Source: Methylocystis sp.
GTDB taxonomy: Bacteria; Pseudomonadota; Alphaproteobacteria; Rhizobiales; Beijerinckiaceae
Direction of reading: 5' to 3'
NCBI GenBank assembly: GCA_002929055.1
Contig: PERY01000022.1
Coordinates: 1 to 45,910, forward strand
DNA: 45,910 nt
The first letter of the stretch is position 1. Every line of letters begins with the position of its first letter. This document shows positions 1-9,770 of the stretch, in pieces. A model generated the notes under the pieces. That model searched no databases. It worked only from the letters and a program-made list of their open reading frames with translations, and had not been told where the DNA came from. The position numbers were made by a program, and so were the translations under genes.

Positions 1-192
1 CTCTCGTCCGGCGAAGCTCGAGGCGATCTCGCTCAGGACGGCGGGGTCCGCACAGGCCGGCAGCAAGCCCGAATAGGGCGGCATGCGAAACTCGGCTGGC
101 GGGTCGTGATCGCGGAACGCCTCCGCCACGGCGGGCGCCGCCCCCGAGGCGGAAAGCGCTGCAAGCGCAATCAACGGTAGGAGCGAGCGCAT
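1..192 (-). CDS. secreted protein, C-terminus cut by window edge
   Basis: An open frame enters from the left edge and, read on the minus strand, starts with ATG at 192. The 64 visible residues begin with a basic residue and a hydrophobic Ala/Leu stretch ending near AVA, a clear Sec signal peptide. The exported part follows with one early Cys in the segment PACADPAVL. The N-terminal layout (short Pro-rich linker, then a Cys and a helix) resembles small secreted proteins of unknown function that are common in Rhizobiales, but I cannot name a family. It is divergent from the DUF459 gene, with about 190 bases of shared upstream DNA between them. Confidence 0.6.
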   Translation of the reverse strand, partial: MRSLLPLIALAALSASGAAPAVAEAFRDHDPPAEFRMPPYSGLLPACADPAVLSEIASSFAGRE

Positions 193-383
193 GTCACTAT
201 CCTCGCTGGGGGTCCATCGGAAAACCTGTCACGATCGAGACGGACGATTCAACGCCGACTCGCCGGTCAATCCGGTTTTTACCCGACAAACATGAGCCCG
301 GGAATTTTTTTGCCGCCAGCGGGGGCTACGCCGCGCAGGTCATACGGCTCGCGCGAAGCCACCATGCGCGCTATGATGTAATC

Positions 384-1748
384 ATGTCGACGCGTCCGTG
401 TCCCGCTTTACGTTTTTCCGCGCTCCTTCTTGTGGCGCTGCTGACGCTCGTCGCCAGCGCGCCACAGAGTTACGCGCAGGATCCGCTCGCGGACTTTTTC
501 GGCGGGCTTTTCGGGGGTGGCGGCGCGCCACATTCGCGCAATACCCGTCCCCCGCCGGATCAGCCGCGCGTCCGCCGCATCATGCCGCACCAGGAGAACA
601 AGCCGCCGACGTATTGGCGGGGGGGCGAAGCCGCCAGAACCACGCCAAAGCGTGCGTCAAAGCGCGTCGAGCCGGCCTCGACGGGCGGCGGCGACGCCGC
701 GGCGACGGCGCAGGCGCAAAAGCCGGAAGTCGCCGCCAGCTATTTCGTCGCGGTGATGGGCGACACGCTCGGCATGCTCCTCGCCAACGGGCTGGAGGAG
801 ACCTTCGCCGACAAGCCGGAGATCGGTATCGTCCGCAAGACGAAGGAGAGCTCGGGCCTCGTGCGCGACGATTTCTACGACTGGCAGAAGGCGGCGAAGG
901 ACATCGCGGGAGGATTGCAGCGCCTCGACGCGGCAGTCATGATGATCGGCTCCAACGACCGGCAGCCGCTCCGGCAGGGGGGCCAGAATGAGGAGCCGCT
1001 CTCGCCGCGCTGGAAGGAAATCTACGCCGCGCGGATCGACGCCGTGCTCGCCGCTTTTCGCGAGAAGAAGATTCCTGTGATCTGGGTCGGCCTCCCGATC
1101 ATGAAGAACGAGGGCTACTCGGCCGATATGGCCAAGCTCAACGAAATCTTCCGCGAGCGTGTGATCAAGGACGGGGGCGTCTACGTCGACCTTTGGGAGT
1201 CATTTTCGGACGAACGCGGCCAGTTCAGCGCCTTCGGTCCTGACATCAACGGCCAGATCGTCAAGCTGCGGACGGCCGATGGCGTGCATTTCACGGACGC
1301 CGGCGCGCTGAGCCTCGCGCATTTCGTCTCCAACGAGATAAAGAAACTCTACGATTCCAATCGACCTGCGCAGCCGGCCGCGGCCCTCCCGCAGCCCGGA
1401 GCGCAGGCTCCGGCGACCCCGCAGGCCGCTGTCACGCCGGCGGCCCCGGGCGCGGCCGCCCCGGCCGGCGGCGCGCCCCAGGCGCCGGTCGTCTTCCGCT
1501 CGCCGGTGCGCCCGCTGCCCGCCGCCGCGCCCTCCCTTCCCGAACGCGCCGCGGTGGGGCCGGTACAGCCTTTGAGCGCAGCAGGCGCCGTCGACTCCGG
1601 GGATCTCGCGCGCCCGTCGCCGCGGCCGGCCCCCGCCGACGCAGAGGCGCTGGCCCGGCATGTCTTCATTCAGGGCGGCGATCAGACGCCGCGCCCCAAT
1701 CGCGCCGACGATTATTCCTGGAAGGCCGCGGCGCCAGCGGCGCCTTGA
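384..1748 (+). CDS. DUF459-type SGNH-fold secreted protein
   Basis: A 454-residue exported protein. Residues 1-31 form a signal peptide ending SYA-Q. A Gly/Pro-rich linker follows to about residue 115. The SGNH-hydrolase core spans about 120-345: block I is MGDTLG (126-130), block III is GSND (189-192), and the last block is DGVH (299-302), the usual Asp-x-x-His. Residues 345-454 are a low-complexity Pro/Ala tail. SGNH proteins are esterases or acyl-transfer enzymes, and DUF459 members are thought to act on envelope polymers. Here the nucleophile position of block I reads Thr (GDT) where the family has Ser (GDS), so activity is uncertain. It lies 142 bases upstream of an L,D-transpeptidase on the same strand, which supports an envelope role. 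Family call is confident; substrate is unknown. Confidence 0.8.
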   Translation: MSTRPCPALRFSALLLVALLTLVASAPQSYAQDPLADFFGGLFGGGGAPHSRNTRPPPDQPRVRRIMPHQENKPPTYWRGGEAARTTPKRASKRVEPASTGGGDAAATAQAQKPEVAASYFVAVMGDTLGMLLANGLEETFADKPEIGIVRKTKESSGLVRDDFYDWQKAAKDIAGGLQRLDAAVMMIGSNDRQPLRQGGQNEEPLSPRWKEIYAARIDAVLAAFREKKIPVIWVGLPIMKNEGYSADMAKLNEIFRERVIKDGGVYVDLWESFSDERGQFSAFGPDINGQIVKLRTADGVHFTDAGALSLAHFVSNEIKKLYDSNRPAQPAAALPQPGAQAPATPQAAVTPAAPGAAAPAGGAPQAPVVFRSPVRPLPAAAPSLPERAAVGPVQPLSAAGAVDSGDLARPSPRPAPADAEALARHVFIQGGDQTPRPNRADDYSWKAAAPAAP

Positions 1749-1890
1749 GCGCCTTGCCGACCGACTAACGCCGACTCGAGCATTTGATCCAGAATTTTCG
1801 TGCGCCGTTCACGATTGTGTTCAATCGCACGGAACGAATTGCCAGGCTCGCGCATTTTCCCCGCCAGAGACCTTCAGGGGAGCCACACAG

Positions 1891-2559
1891 ATGCCGACTT
1901 TCAAGTGCCGCTTTTTGACCGTCGCCGCCTTCGCGCTCATGACCGGTCTTGGCGCGACCAGCGCTCAGGCGGAAGACAGCGGCTTCATGGCGCTCTTCGA
2001 GGAGGCGACCCCTGCGGATGCGCAGGATTACAGCGCCAGTTACGGCGGAGGCCAGCAGCAGGCCGCTTATGAGCAGCAGGACGAGACCCGTCTGCAGCGC
2101 GAGGCGCCGACCACGACCCGTGAAGTCGTTTCTGACCCCACCAACGAGCGCCCGGGCACGATCACCGTCGACACTGCGGGCCGCTATCTTTACCTCTCCA
2201 TGCCGAATGGACAGGCCATGCGCTACGGCATCGGCGTCGGCCGCGAGGGCTTCACCTGGAAGGGCCGCGTCAACATCGGCCGCAAGGAGACCTGGCCGAA
2301 CTGGACGCCTCCGAAGGAAATGCTGAAGCGCCGCCCCGATCTGCCCCGCCACATGGCGGGCGGCGAAGAAAACCCGCTCGGCGCGCGCGCCATGTATCTC
2401 TACTCTGGCGGCAAGGACACGATGTTCCGCATTCACGGCTCGAACGAGCCCTGGACGATCGGACAGGCGGTCTCCTCGGGCTGCATCCGCATGACGAACG
2501 AAGACGTCACGGACCTCTTCAGCCGCGTGAAGGTCGGCGCCTCGGTGGTGGTACTCTAA
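1891..2559 (+). CDS. L,D-transpeptidase (YkuD/ErfK family)
   Basis: A 222-residue periplasmic enzyme that forms or modifies 3-3 peptidoglycan cross-links or attaches proteins to peptidoglycan. The start is ATG 1891, preceded by a CAGGGGAG ribosome site; an upstream in-frame extension exists but lacks a signal peptide. Residues 1-27 are a signal peptide (ending AQA-E). A Gln-rich linker covers 40-75, and the YkuD catalytic domain covers about 88-222. The signature is complete: HGSN at 182-185 and SSGCIRM at 195-201, with His182, Cys198 and Arg200 as the catalytic set. A strong terminator follows 20 bases after the stop. Its length and motif fit the many small single-domain L,D-transpeptidases that Rhizobiales carry; the exact paralogue cannot be told from sequence. 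Confidence 0.93.
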   Translation: MPTFKCRFLTVAAFALMTGLGATSAQAEDSGFMALFEEATPADAQDYSASYGGGQQQAAYEQQDETRLQREAPTTTREVVSDPTNERPGTITVDTAGRYLYLSMPNGQAMRYGIGVGREGFTWKGRVNIGRKETWPNWTPPKEMLKRRPDLPRHMAGGEENPLGARAMYLYSGGKDTMFRIHGSNEPWTIGQAVSSGCIRMTNEDVTDLFSRVKVGASVVVL

Positions 2560-2580
2560 ACCAGCGCTGCGAGCAAAGAA

Positions 2581-2609
2581 AAAGCCCCGGAGTTCCGGGG
2601 CTTTTTTTG
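2581..2609. terminator. bidirectional intrinsic terminator
   Basis: The arms AGCCCCGG and CCGGGGCT with an AGTT loop are followed by seven T on the plus strand. The minus strand also has a T-rich tract after the same stem. It sits between the convergent L,D-transpeptidase gene (plus) and the gltB-gltD-small protein unit (minus), so it can end both transcripts. Confidence 0.9.
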
Positions 2610-2623
2610 TTTTCGTGGCTGCG

Positions 2624-2833
2624 TCAGTCGAGATTGCAGCTGAAGACGAAATTCGTCAGCGCCGAAAGGCCTACCTGCAGGACGATCCAGATCCCGATGA
2701 GGATCCACGCCACCTTCTTTTGCTCTCGCCCGTACAGGAAGGCGCCGACAAGCGGCAGAATAAGCAGGAAAAACAGCCAGGGCTGGCCAACGAAGTTATC
2801 GCAGTACCAAAGGTTCAATTTCTCGTCGACCAT
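2624..2833 (-). CDS. small two-helix membrane protein coupled to gltD
   Basis: A 69-residue protein starting MVDEKLNLWYC. Two hydrophobic segments (about 19-35 and 42-60) are joined by a charged GREQKK turn, so a two-pass membrane hairpin with both ends on one side is likely. Cys at 11 and 66 bracket the membrane part. The ATG at 2833 is only 6 bases after the gltD stop, and a GAGGAAAA ribosome site overlaps the gltD stop codon, so it is very probably co-translated with glutamate synthase. The convergent terminator at 2581-2609 follows. I do not recognise a family. It may be an accessory membrane protein of nitrogen assimilation or simply a passenger in the operon. Confidence 0.7.
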   Translation of the reverse strand: MVDEKLNLWYCDNFVGQPWLFFLLILPLVGAFLYGREQKKVAWILIGIWIVLQVGLSALTNFVFSCNLD

Positions 2834-2839
2834 TTTTCC

Positions 2840-4258
2840 TCACCTTGGCAGATTTGTCTCGCCCATGAGGTGCAAATCAACCGCATGGGCGCATTGGCGT
2901 CCCTCGCGAATGGCCCACACCACGAGCGATTGTCCGCGCCGCATGTCTCCGCACGCGAAAACTTTTTCGCGCGTCGATTTATAGGCGCGCGTATCGGCCG
3001 CGACATTGCCGCGGTTATCCAGATCGACGCCAAGTTGTTCAAGCAAGCCTTCCCTGACCGGCGAAACGAAGCCCATTGCCAGGAGAATCAGATCGGCCCT
3101 TATGATGAAGCTGCTGTCCGGCACTTCCTGCATCCTGCCGTCGACCTTAACGCAGCGCAGACCCTTCACCACGCCGCCTTCGCCAACGAATTCCTTCGTC
3201 AGGATCGAGAACTCGCGCGCCGCGCCTTCCTCATGGGACGAAGAGGTGCGCAGCTTGAGTGGCCAGTCCGGCCAGGTCAGCAGCTTGTTTTCCTTCACTG
3301 GCGGCTCGGGCATGATCTCTAGCTGCTTCACCGAGAGCGCGCCGTGACGCACCGAGGTGCCGATGCAGTCCGAGCCCGTATCGCCGCCGCCGATGACCAC
3401 GACATGCTTGCCGGTTGCGAAAATCGGCTCGTTTGTCGCCAGCGGTTCGCCGGAAACGCGGCGGTTCTGCTGCGGCAGAAAATCCATCGCAAAGTGCACG
3501 CCGCGCAGTTCCCTGCCGGGAATGGACAAATCGCGCGGCGCCTCTGCGCCTCCGGCGAGGACCACCGCGTCATGACCGGCGACGAGGTCGCGAACGTTCA
3601 TGTCGACGCCGACATTGACGCCATAGTGGAAGACGACGCCCTCGGCCTCCATCTGGGCGATACGGCGGTCGATATGATGCTTCTCCATCTTGAAGTCGGG
3701 GATGCCGTAACGCAGCAGCCCTCCCGCCTTCTTGAATTTCTCGTAGACGTGCACGTCATGCCCCACGCGCGCAAGCTGCTGGGCGGCCGCGAGGCCCGCC
3801 GGGCCTGAGCCCACAACCGCGACGCGGCGTCCCGTCTTGCGCTTGGGCGGCTCGGGAACGACCCAGCCCTCCTGGAATCCGCGATCGATGATCGTGCATT
3901 CGATGGTCTTGATGGTGACCGGCTGGTCCTGAAGGTTAAGCGTGCAGGAAGCCTCGCAGGGCGCGGGGCAGATGCGGCCGGTGAACTCCGGGAAATTGTT
4001 GGTCGAGTGAAGGTTCGCGAGCGCCCGCTTCCAGTCGCCGTGGTAGACGAGGTCGTTCCAGTCGGGAATCTGGTTATTGACCGGGCAGCCGTTGTGGCAG
4101 AACGGAATGCCGCAATCCATGCAACGCGAGGCCTGGCTCTTGGTGGCCTCCTCGGTCAGCGGGATGACGAATTCGTCGTAATGACGAATGCGATCCGCCG
4201 CCGGCTTGTATTTGCGGTCCTGACGGTCAATTTCGAGAAAGCCCGTGACCTTGCCCAT
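2840..4258 (-). CDS. gltD: glutamate synthase (NADPH) small subunit
   Basis: A 472-residue beta subunit of GOGAT. It takes electrons from NADPH through FAD and passes them to the large subunit for glutamate formation from 2-oxoglutarate and glutamine. The N-terminal iron-sulphur region has Cys46, Cys49, Cys54 and Cys58 ([13 protein letters not shown]). An FAD Rossmann motif [13 protein letters not shown] lies near 150, and a second nucleotide-binding motif [12 protein letters not shown] lies near 290. The C-terminus carries the usual [17 protein letters not shown] block. The ATG at 4258 begins [12 protein letters not shown], the normal family start; the frame stays open upstream, but that extension is not family-like. 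Unlike compact gltBD operons, 343 bases separate it from gltB. Confidence 0.96.
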   Translation of the reverse strand: MGKVTGFLEIDRQDRKYKPAADRIRHYDEFVIPLTEEATKSQASRCMDCGIPFCHNGCPVNNQIPDWNDLVYHGDWKRALANLHSTNNFPEFTGRICPAPCEASCTLNLQDQPVTIKTIECTIIDRGFQEGWVVPEPPKRKTGRRVAVVGSGPAGLAAAQQLARVGHDVHVYEKFKKAGGLLRYGIPDFKMEKHHIDRRIAQMEAEGVVFHYGVNVGVDMNVRDLVAGHDAVVLAGGAEAPRDLSIPGRELRGVHFAMDFLPQQNRRVSGEPLATNEPIFATGKHVVVIGGGDTGSDCIGTSVRHGALSVKQLEIMPEPPVKENKLLTWPDWPLKLRTSSSHEEGAAREFSILTKEFVGEGGVVKGLRCVKVDGRMQEVPDSSFIIRADLILLAMGFVSPVREGLLEQLGVDLDNRGNVAADTRAYKSTREKVFACGDMRRGQSLVVWAIREGRQCAHAVDLHLMGETNLPR

Positions 4259-4601
4259 CGTGCATCCCAACCTTTCGCATCGGGCTCCTGCCATGAGCGA
4301 GGCGATAAACTGCCCCATGCCCCCGGCGAGAGACAAAGCCGAATTCCGCCAGTCTGCAGGCAGACGCCGCCACTGTGGATTTCGCAACAAGTTCTAAACG
4401 CTTTCGCTTCGGCCCCGTCAAGCGGAACTCGCCCTTCTTGGCGGCTCCGGGCTGGAGATTCCGGGCGAAATCCGGTCTGCGCGGGCGCTCGTCGCTCCGC
4501 CCCTTTCGGGGACGAAGCCGCCGTCAAAGGCGTGAGGCGAGGCCTTGAAAATGCGGCGCGAAGTCGCTTCGGCGCCGCAGAAAGCCAGCTTTTGCGCCGC
4601 C
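4259..4601. other. gltB-gltD intergenic gap with a GC-rich hairpin
   Basis: These 343 bases between gltB (upstream on the minus strand) and gltD hold no gene I can support. The segment 4553-4578 forms a near-perfect stem (arms GCGGCGCGAAG and CTTC-G-GCGCCGC, loop TCG, one bulged G). On the minus strand it is followed by ATTTT, so it could be a weak terminator or processing signal just after gltB. A smaller CCCCTTTCGGGG hairpin lies near 4500. The layout allows gltD its own promoter. Confidence 0.5.
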
Positions 4602-7600
4602 CTACTCGCCCGCTGCGGCGAGACGCTTGGGCGTGGCCGCCTTCGCAGCCATCTCGGTGAGCGCCCGGCGGTATTCGATGGGCATGACCTTGCGGAATTT
4701 CGCCCGATAGGCCGGCCAGTCATCGAGAATTTCACGCGCGCGGGTGGAACCCGTGTAACGCAGATGCTTCTCGATCAACTGACGCAGCCGCTCTGCGTCG
4801 AAGCGCGTCATGTCGGACATGACGTCCACCTTGCCATGCGTCTCGAGATCGCCCGACTGATGATACGCCTCGGTCATCGCGGCCTCCTCCTCGCCCACGG
4901 CTTCGAGGTCGACCATGGAGAGGTTGCAGCGCGTCGAGAACTGGTCGTCCTCATCGAGCACATAGGCGATGCCGCCCGACATGCCAGCCGCAAAGTTGCG
5001 GCCCGTCTGGCCGAGCACGACCACAACGCCGCCAGTCATGTATTCGCAACCGTGGTCTCCCACGCCCTCGACGACAGCAAGAGCGCCGGAGTTACGCACC
5101 GCGAAGCGCTCGCCCGCGACGCCGCGGAAATAGCACTCGCCGGCGATGGCGCCATACAGCACCGTATTGCCGACGATGATGGAGTTCGACGGGTCGATCT
5201 TCTGCGCATTGCGCGAGGGATAGACGATCAGCTTGCCGCCCGAGAGGCCCTTGCCGACATAGTCATTCGCGACGCCCTCGAGTTGCAGCGTCACGCCGCG
5301 CGCCAGAAACGCGCCGAAGCTCTGGCCCGCCGTGCCAGTGGCGCGGATGTTGATCGTGTCCTCCGGCAGGCCGGTGTGGCCGTAGATGCGCGCGACCTCG
5401 CCAGAGAGCATCGCGCCCGTCGTGCGGTTGACGTTGATGATGTCGGTCTCGATCGAGACTTTTGCGCCGCGATCGAGCGCCGGACGCGCCTGCTCGATCA
5501 GCTTGTTGTCGAGAACCTTGTCGAGGCCGTGGTCCTGCGTCTGCGAGTGACGGATCGCGCCGCCTTCGCCCGCGGGCTTGTGGAAGAGCTTGGAGAAGTC
5601 GAGCCCCTGCGCCTTCCAATGCGCGACCGCATTCGTCTTGTCGAGCATCTGGCTCTGGCCGACGAGTTCGTCGAAGCTGCGATAGCCCATCTGCGCCATC
5701 AGCTCGCGCACTTCCTCCGCGACGAAGAAGAAGAAGTTGATGACATGCTCGGGCTGGCCGACGAAGCGCTTGCGCAACACAGGATCCTGCGTCGCGACGC
5801 CGACCGGGCACGTGTTGAGATGGCACTTTCGCATCATGATGCAGCCGGCCGCGATCAGCGGCGCCGTCGAGAAGCCGAACTCGTCCGCGCCGAGCAGCGC
5901 GCCGATCACCACGTCGCGGCCGGTGCGCAGGCCGCCATCGACCTGCACGGCGATGCGGGAGCGCAGGCCGTTCAACACCAGCGTCTGATGCGTTTCCGCG
6001 AGGCCGATCTCCCACGGGCTGCCCGCGTGCTTGATCGAGGTGAGCGGCGAAGCGCCCGTGCCGCCCTCGAAGCCGGAGATCGTCACATGGTCGGCGCGCC
6101 CTTTCGAGACGCCGGCGGCGACGGTGCCGACGCCGACTTCGGAGACGAGCTTCACCGAGACATTGGCCTTCGGGTTGACGTTCTTCAGATCGAAGATGAG
6201 CTGCGCCAGATCCTCGATCGAGTAGATGTCGTGGTGCGGCGGCGGCGAGATGAGGCCGACGCCCGGCGTCGAGTGGCGCACCTTGGCGATCACCGCGTCG
6301 ACCTTGTCGCCGGGCAACTGGCCGCCTTCGCCGGGCTTCGCGCCCTGCGCCATCTTGATCTGGATCATGTCGCCGTTGACAAGATACTCCGTCGTCACGC
6401 CGAAGCGGCCCGACGCCACCTGCTTGATGGCCGAGCGCATGGTGTCGCCGTTCGGCAAAGGCTTGAAGCGGTCGGGCTCCTCGCCGCCCTCGCCCGTGTT
6501 CGACTTGCCGCCGATGCGGTTCATGGCGATGGCGAGCGTGGTGTGCGCCTCGCGCGAAATCGAGCCGTAGGACATGGCGCCGGTCGCGAAGCGCTTCACG
6601 ATCTCCTTGGCCGGCTCCACCTCGTCGAGCGGGACCGGCTTGCGGCCGTCCTCGTCCGCGCCCTTGATGCGGAACAGGCCGCGCAGATTGAGCAGTCGCT
6701 CATCCTGCTCGTTCAGCGTCCTGGCGAAGGCGCGATATTGCTCCTGGGCGTTGCCGCGCACGGCGTGCTGAAGCAGCGAGACGGTCTGCGGCGTCCAGCT
6801 ATGCGCCTCGCCGCGTGTGCGGAAGGCGTAGTCGCCGCCGACATCCAGCGCGTCGCGATAGACGGGCGCGTCGCCGAAGGCGAGACGGTGACGACGCACG
6901 GTCTCTTTGGCGATCTCGTCGAGTCCGACGCCCTCGACGCGCGTCGTGGTGCCGGTGAAAAACTCGTCGACGAAGCCCTGCGCAAGGCCGACGGCGTCGA
7001 AGATCTGTGCGCCGCAATAGGACTGGTAGGTCGAGATGCCCATCTTGGACATGACCTTCAGCAGACCCTTGTCGACGGCCTTGATGTAGCGCTTGACCGC
7101 AGTGTCCGCGTCGACGTCCTTGGGGAATTCGGCCACCGAGGCTTCGAGCGTGTCGAAGGCGAGATAAGGGTTGATCGCCTCGGCGCCATAGCCCGCAAGG
7201 CAGGCGAAGTGATGCACTTCGCGCGCTTCGCCCGTCTCGACGACGAGGCCGACCGAGGTGCGCAGACCCTTGCGGATCAGGTGATGATGCACGGCCGCCG
7301 TCGCGAGCAGCGCGGGGATCGGGATGCGATCCGGCCCCACCATGCGATCCGACAGGATGATGATGTTGTATCTGCCCTTGACGGCGTCCTCGGCGCGCTG
7401 GCACAGGCGCTCGATGGCGCTGCGCATGCCCGCGGCGCCCTTGCTGGAATCGTAAGAAATCTCCAGCGTCTTGGTGTCGAAGCTGTCCTCGACCATGCCT
7501 ATCCAGCGGATCTTTTCGAGATCCTCGTTCGTGAGGATCGGCTGGCGCACTTCGAGCCGCTTGTTGTTCGCCGAGCCCTCGTGGTCGAGGATGTTCGGCC

Positions 7601-9305
7601 GCGGGCCGATGAAGGACACGAGGCTCATGACCAGCTCTTCGCGGATCGGGTCGATCGGCGGATTGGTCACCTGCGCGAAGTTCTGCTTGAAATAGGTGTA
7701 GAGCAGCTTTTCCTTGTCGGAGAGCGGCGACACCGGCGTGTCCGTGCCCATGGAGCCGACGGCTTCCTGCCCCGTGACGGCCATCGGGTAGACGAGCAGA
7801 TAGAGGTCTTCCTCGGTGTAGCCGAAGGCCTGCTGGCGATCGAGCAGCCCGACGTCGGCGCGCGCGGGGCGCGACTCGACGGGCTTCAGCTCCTCGAGCT
7901 GGATCTGCGTGCGCGCCAGCCACTCCTTGTAGGGGTGGGAGAGCGACAGCTCCTTCTTGATCTCGTCGTCGGAGACGATGCGGCCCTGCTCCAGATCGAC
8001 GAGCAGCATCTTGCCCGGCTGGAGACGCCACTTGGTGACGATCTTCTCTTCGGGAATGGGCAGCACGCCCATCTCGGAGGCCATCACCACGAGGCCGTCG
8101 TCGGTGACGAGGTAGCGCGCCGGACGCAGCCCGTTGCGGTCGAGCGTCGCGCCGATCTGGCGGCCGTCGGTGAAGGCCATGGCGGCGGGGCCGTCCCACG
8201 GCTCCATCAGTGAGGCGTGATGCTCGTAGAAGGCGCGGCGGTCTTCGTCCATCAGCGGATTGCCGGCCCAGGCCTCGGGGATCAGCATCATGACCGCGTG
8301 CGGCAGCGAGTAGCCGCCGCGCACGAGGAATTCCAGCGCATTGTCGAAGCAGGCGGTGTCCGACTGCCCCTCATAGGAGATCGGCCAGAGCTTGCTGATG
8401 TTGTCGCCAAAGAGCGGCGAGGTGACCGACGCCTGACGCGCGGCCATCCAGTTGAGGTTGCCGCGCAGCGTGTTGATCTCGCCGTTATGCGCGACGAAGC
8501 GGTAGGGATGCGCAAGGCGCCAGGACGGGAAGGTGTTCGTCGCGAAGCGCTGATGCACCAGCGCGATCGCGGAGACGAAGCGCTCGTCCTTCAGGTCGAG
8601 GAAATAGCTGCCGAGCTGCGAGACGAGCACCATGCCCTTGTAGACGATGGTGCGCGTCGAGACCGACACGGAGTAAAGTTCGCGGCCGCCGTCGAGCTTG
8701 TAGATTTCATTCGAGGCGGACTTGCGCGCGAGATATACGCGGCGCTCGAAATCGTCGTCGTCCGTCACATTCGGCCCGCGGCCGATGAAGAGCTGCGCGT
8801 GATGCGGCTCCACGGCGCGCACGGCGTCGCCAAGATCGCTCGAATCCACCGGCAGGTCGCGCCAGCCGAGAACGACGACGCCTTCGTCCTTCATCTGCGC
8901 TTCGAGAATGCCGCGGGCCCTGGCGCGGACCTCGGGATCGCGCGGCATGAAGAACTGGCCGATGGCGTATTCGCCCGGCGCGGGCAGATCGAAACCCAGC
9001 TTGGCGCATTCGGCCTTGAAGAAGTCATGCGGGATCTGGACGAGGATGCCGCAGCCGTCGCCGAGCTTGGGGTCCGCGCCGACGGCGCCGCGATGGTCGA
9101 GGTTGAGCAGGATCTGCAGGCCCATTTCGACGATGGCGTGCGACTTGGCGTTGTGCATGTTGGCGACGAAGCCGACGCCGCAGGAGTCGTGCTCTTTCGA
9201 CGGATCGTAGAGCCCCTGCGCGACCGGCAGAGCGGGGTCGCGGCCGATCGCGGCCGTCCCCTGCGTTGCCTGTTGCATGGTCTTCGTCTCAACGACCTTC
9301 GTCAT
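4602..9305 (-). CDS. gltB: glutamate synthase (NADPH) large subunit
   Basis: A 1567-residue alpha subunit of GOGAT. The order of domains is normal: the glutaminase domain begins around Cys42 in HDSCGVGF, which would become the N-terminal nucleophile after removal of the propeptide. A central domain follows, then the FMN-binding synthase barrel ([11 protein letters not shown] and the [14 protein letters not shown] region). The 3Fe-4S cysteines are in [12 protein letters not shown], and the C-terminal beta-helix domain includes the GECYFRG and GGVVVVLG repeats. Length is typical for bacterial GltB. The ATG at 9305 has a strong GGGGAGA ribosome site 7 bases upstream. Ammonium assimilation through GS-GOGAT is its role. 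The opposite strand stays open over most of the gene, which is a codon-bias effect. Confidence 0.97.
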   Translation of the reverse strand: MTKVVETKTMQQATQGTAAIGRDPALPVAQGLYDPSKEHDSCGVGFVANMHNAKSHAIVEMGLQILLNLDHRGAVGADPKLGDGCGILVQIPHDFFKAECAKLGFDLPAPGEYAIGQFFMPRDPEVRARARGILEAQMKDEGVVVLGWRDLPVDSSDLGDAVRAVEPHHAQLFIGRGPNVTDDDDFERRVYLARKSASNEIYKLDGGRELYSVSVSTRTIVYKGMVLVSQLGSYFLDLKDERFVSAIALVHQRFATNTFPSWRLAHPYRFVAHNGEINTLRGNLNWMAARQASVTSPLFGDNISKLWPISYEGQSDTACFDNALEFLVRGGYSLPHAVMMLIPEAWAGNPLMDEDRRAFYEHHASLMEPWDGPAAMAFTDGRQIGATLDRNGLRPARYLVTDDGLVVMASEMGVLPIPEEKIVTKWRLQPGKMLLVDLEQGRIVSDDEIKKELSLSHPYKEWLARTQIQLEELKPVESRPARADVGLLDRQQAFGYTEEDLYLLVYPMAVTGQEAVGSMGTDTPVSPLSDKEKLLYTYFKQNFAQVTNPPIDPIREELVMSLVSFIGPRPNILDHEGSANNKRLEVRQPILTNEDLEKIRWIGMVEDSFDTKTLEISYDSSKGAAGMRSAIERLCQRAEDAVKGRYNIIILSDRMVGPDRIPIPALLATAAVHHHLIRKGLRTSVGLVVETGEAREVHHFACLAGYGAEAINPYLAFDTLEASVAEFPKDVDADTAVKRYIKAVDKGLLKVMSKMGISTYQSYCGAQIFDAVGLAQGFVDEFFTGTTTRVEGVGLDEIAKETVRRHRLAFGDAPVYRDALDVGGDYAFRTRGEAHSWTPQTVSLLQHAVRGNAQEQYRAFARTLNEQDERLLNLRGLFRIKGADEDGRKPVPLDEVEPAKEIVKRFATGAMSYGSISREAHTTLAIAMNRIGGKSNTGEGGEEPDRFKPLPNGDTMRSAIKQVASGRFGVTTEYLVNGDMIQIKMAQGAKPGEGGQLPGDKVDAVIAKVRHSTPGVGLISPPPHHDIYSIEDLAQLIFDLKNVNPKANVSVKLVSEVGVGTVAAGVSKGRADHVTISGFEGGTGASPLTSIKHAGSPWEIGLAETHQTLVLNGLRSRIAVQVDGGLRTGRDVVIGALLGADEFGFSTAPLIAAGCIMMRKCHLNTCPVGVATQDPVLRKRFVGQPEHVINFFFFVAEEVRELMAQMGYRSFDELVGQSQMLDKTNAVAHWKAQGLDFSKLFHKPAGEGGAIRHSQTQDHGLDKVLDNKLIEQARPALDRGAKVSIETDIINVNRTTGAMLSGEVARIYGHTGLPEDTINIRATGTAGQSFGAFLARGVTLQLEGVANDYVGKGLSGGKLIVYPSRNAQKIDPSNSIIVGNTVLYGAIAGECYFRGVAGERFAVRNSGALAVVEGVGDHGCEYMTGGVVVVLGQTGRNFAAGMSGGIAYVLDEDDQFSTRCNLSMVDLEAVGEEEAAMTEAYHQSGDLETHGKVDVMSDMTRFDAERLRQLIEKHLRYTGSTRAREILDDWPAYRAKFRKVMPIEYRRALTEMAAKAATPKRLAAAGE

Positions 9306-9770
9306 GGCGGCGTCTCCCCGACGTGGCGCGGCTCGTCAATCAGCCGTCGTCCCGTCACATACGTTTCCAAAAAACTGCATAGAGCAAGACCGAGGCGGAT
9401 AGAAGCGGCTCCCGCTTCCGTCCCCCTGCTTGCAAACGGCCAAGCGATCAGCCGTTTCGTCCAGCGCCCGTCCAGCGAGGCCGTCGCGCCGTCAGGCAAG
9501 AGGCGCGCCAGAGCCCGTCCATCGTCGGTCCCCCGCTCCGAGCCCTTGCCGCTGACGGGGACACGCTGGAAAAGGCCGACTTGCGAAGGGCGGGCAACCA
9601 TGAAAGGTCAGCAGCGCTGACATATCACGGCCTGCGATTGTTGCCAGATTTATGCTGTCATGACAAGCAACCGCCCAAGAAGAAGGCGATCCAGCCGCCC
9701 GCTCGTCCAAAGCTCGCCGCAATCGCCGGGAAGATGATATGGTGCGGGGGCGACGAGTTGAGGAATGAGC
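9306..9770. other. divergent promoter region of gltB and the Pro/Ala-rich gene
   Basis: A 465-base stretch without a supportable gene. It must hold the gltB promoter and that of the plus-strand gene at 9771. Two symmetric elements are visible: GTCAGC-AGC-GCTGAC at 9607-9621 and the palindrome TGTCATGACA at 9656-9665. They lie 35 bases apart, nearer to the plus-strand gene. Either could bind a dimeric regulator. I could not place convincing -35/-10 boxes. Confidence 0.4.

Noticed and set aside
4545..8213. A 1222-codon open frame on the plus strand opposite gltB
   Set aside because: It mirrors the gltB codon pattern, is rich in Arg, Ala, Asp and His without domain order, and has no ribosome site; it is a GC-bias artefact of the real gene.
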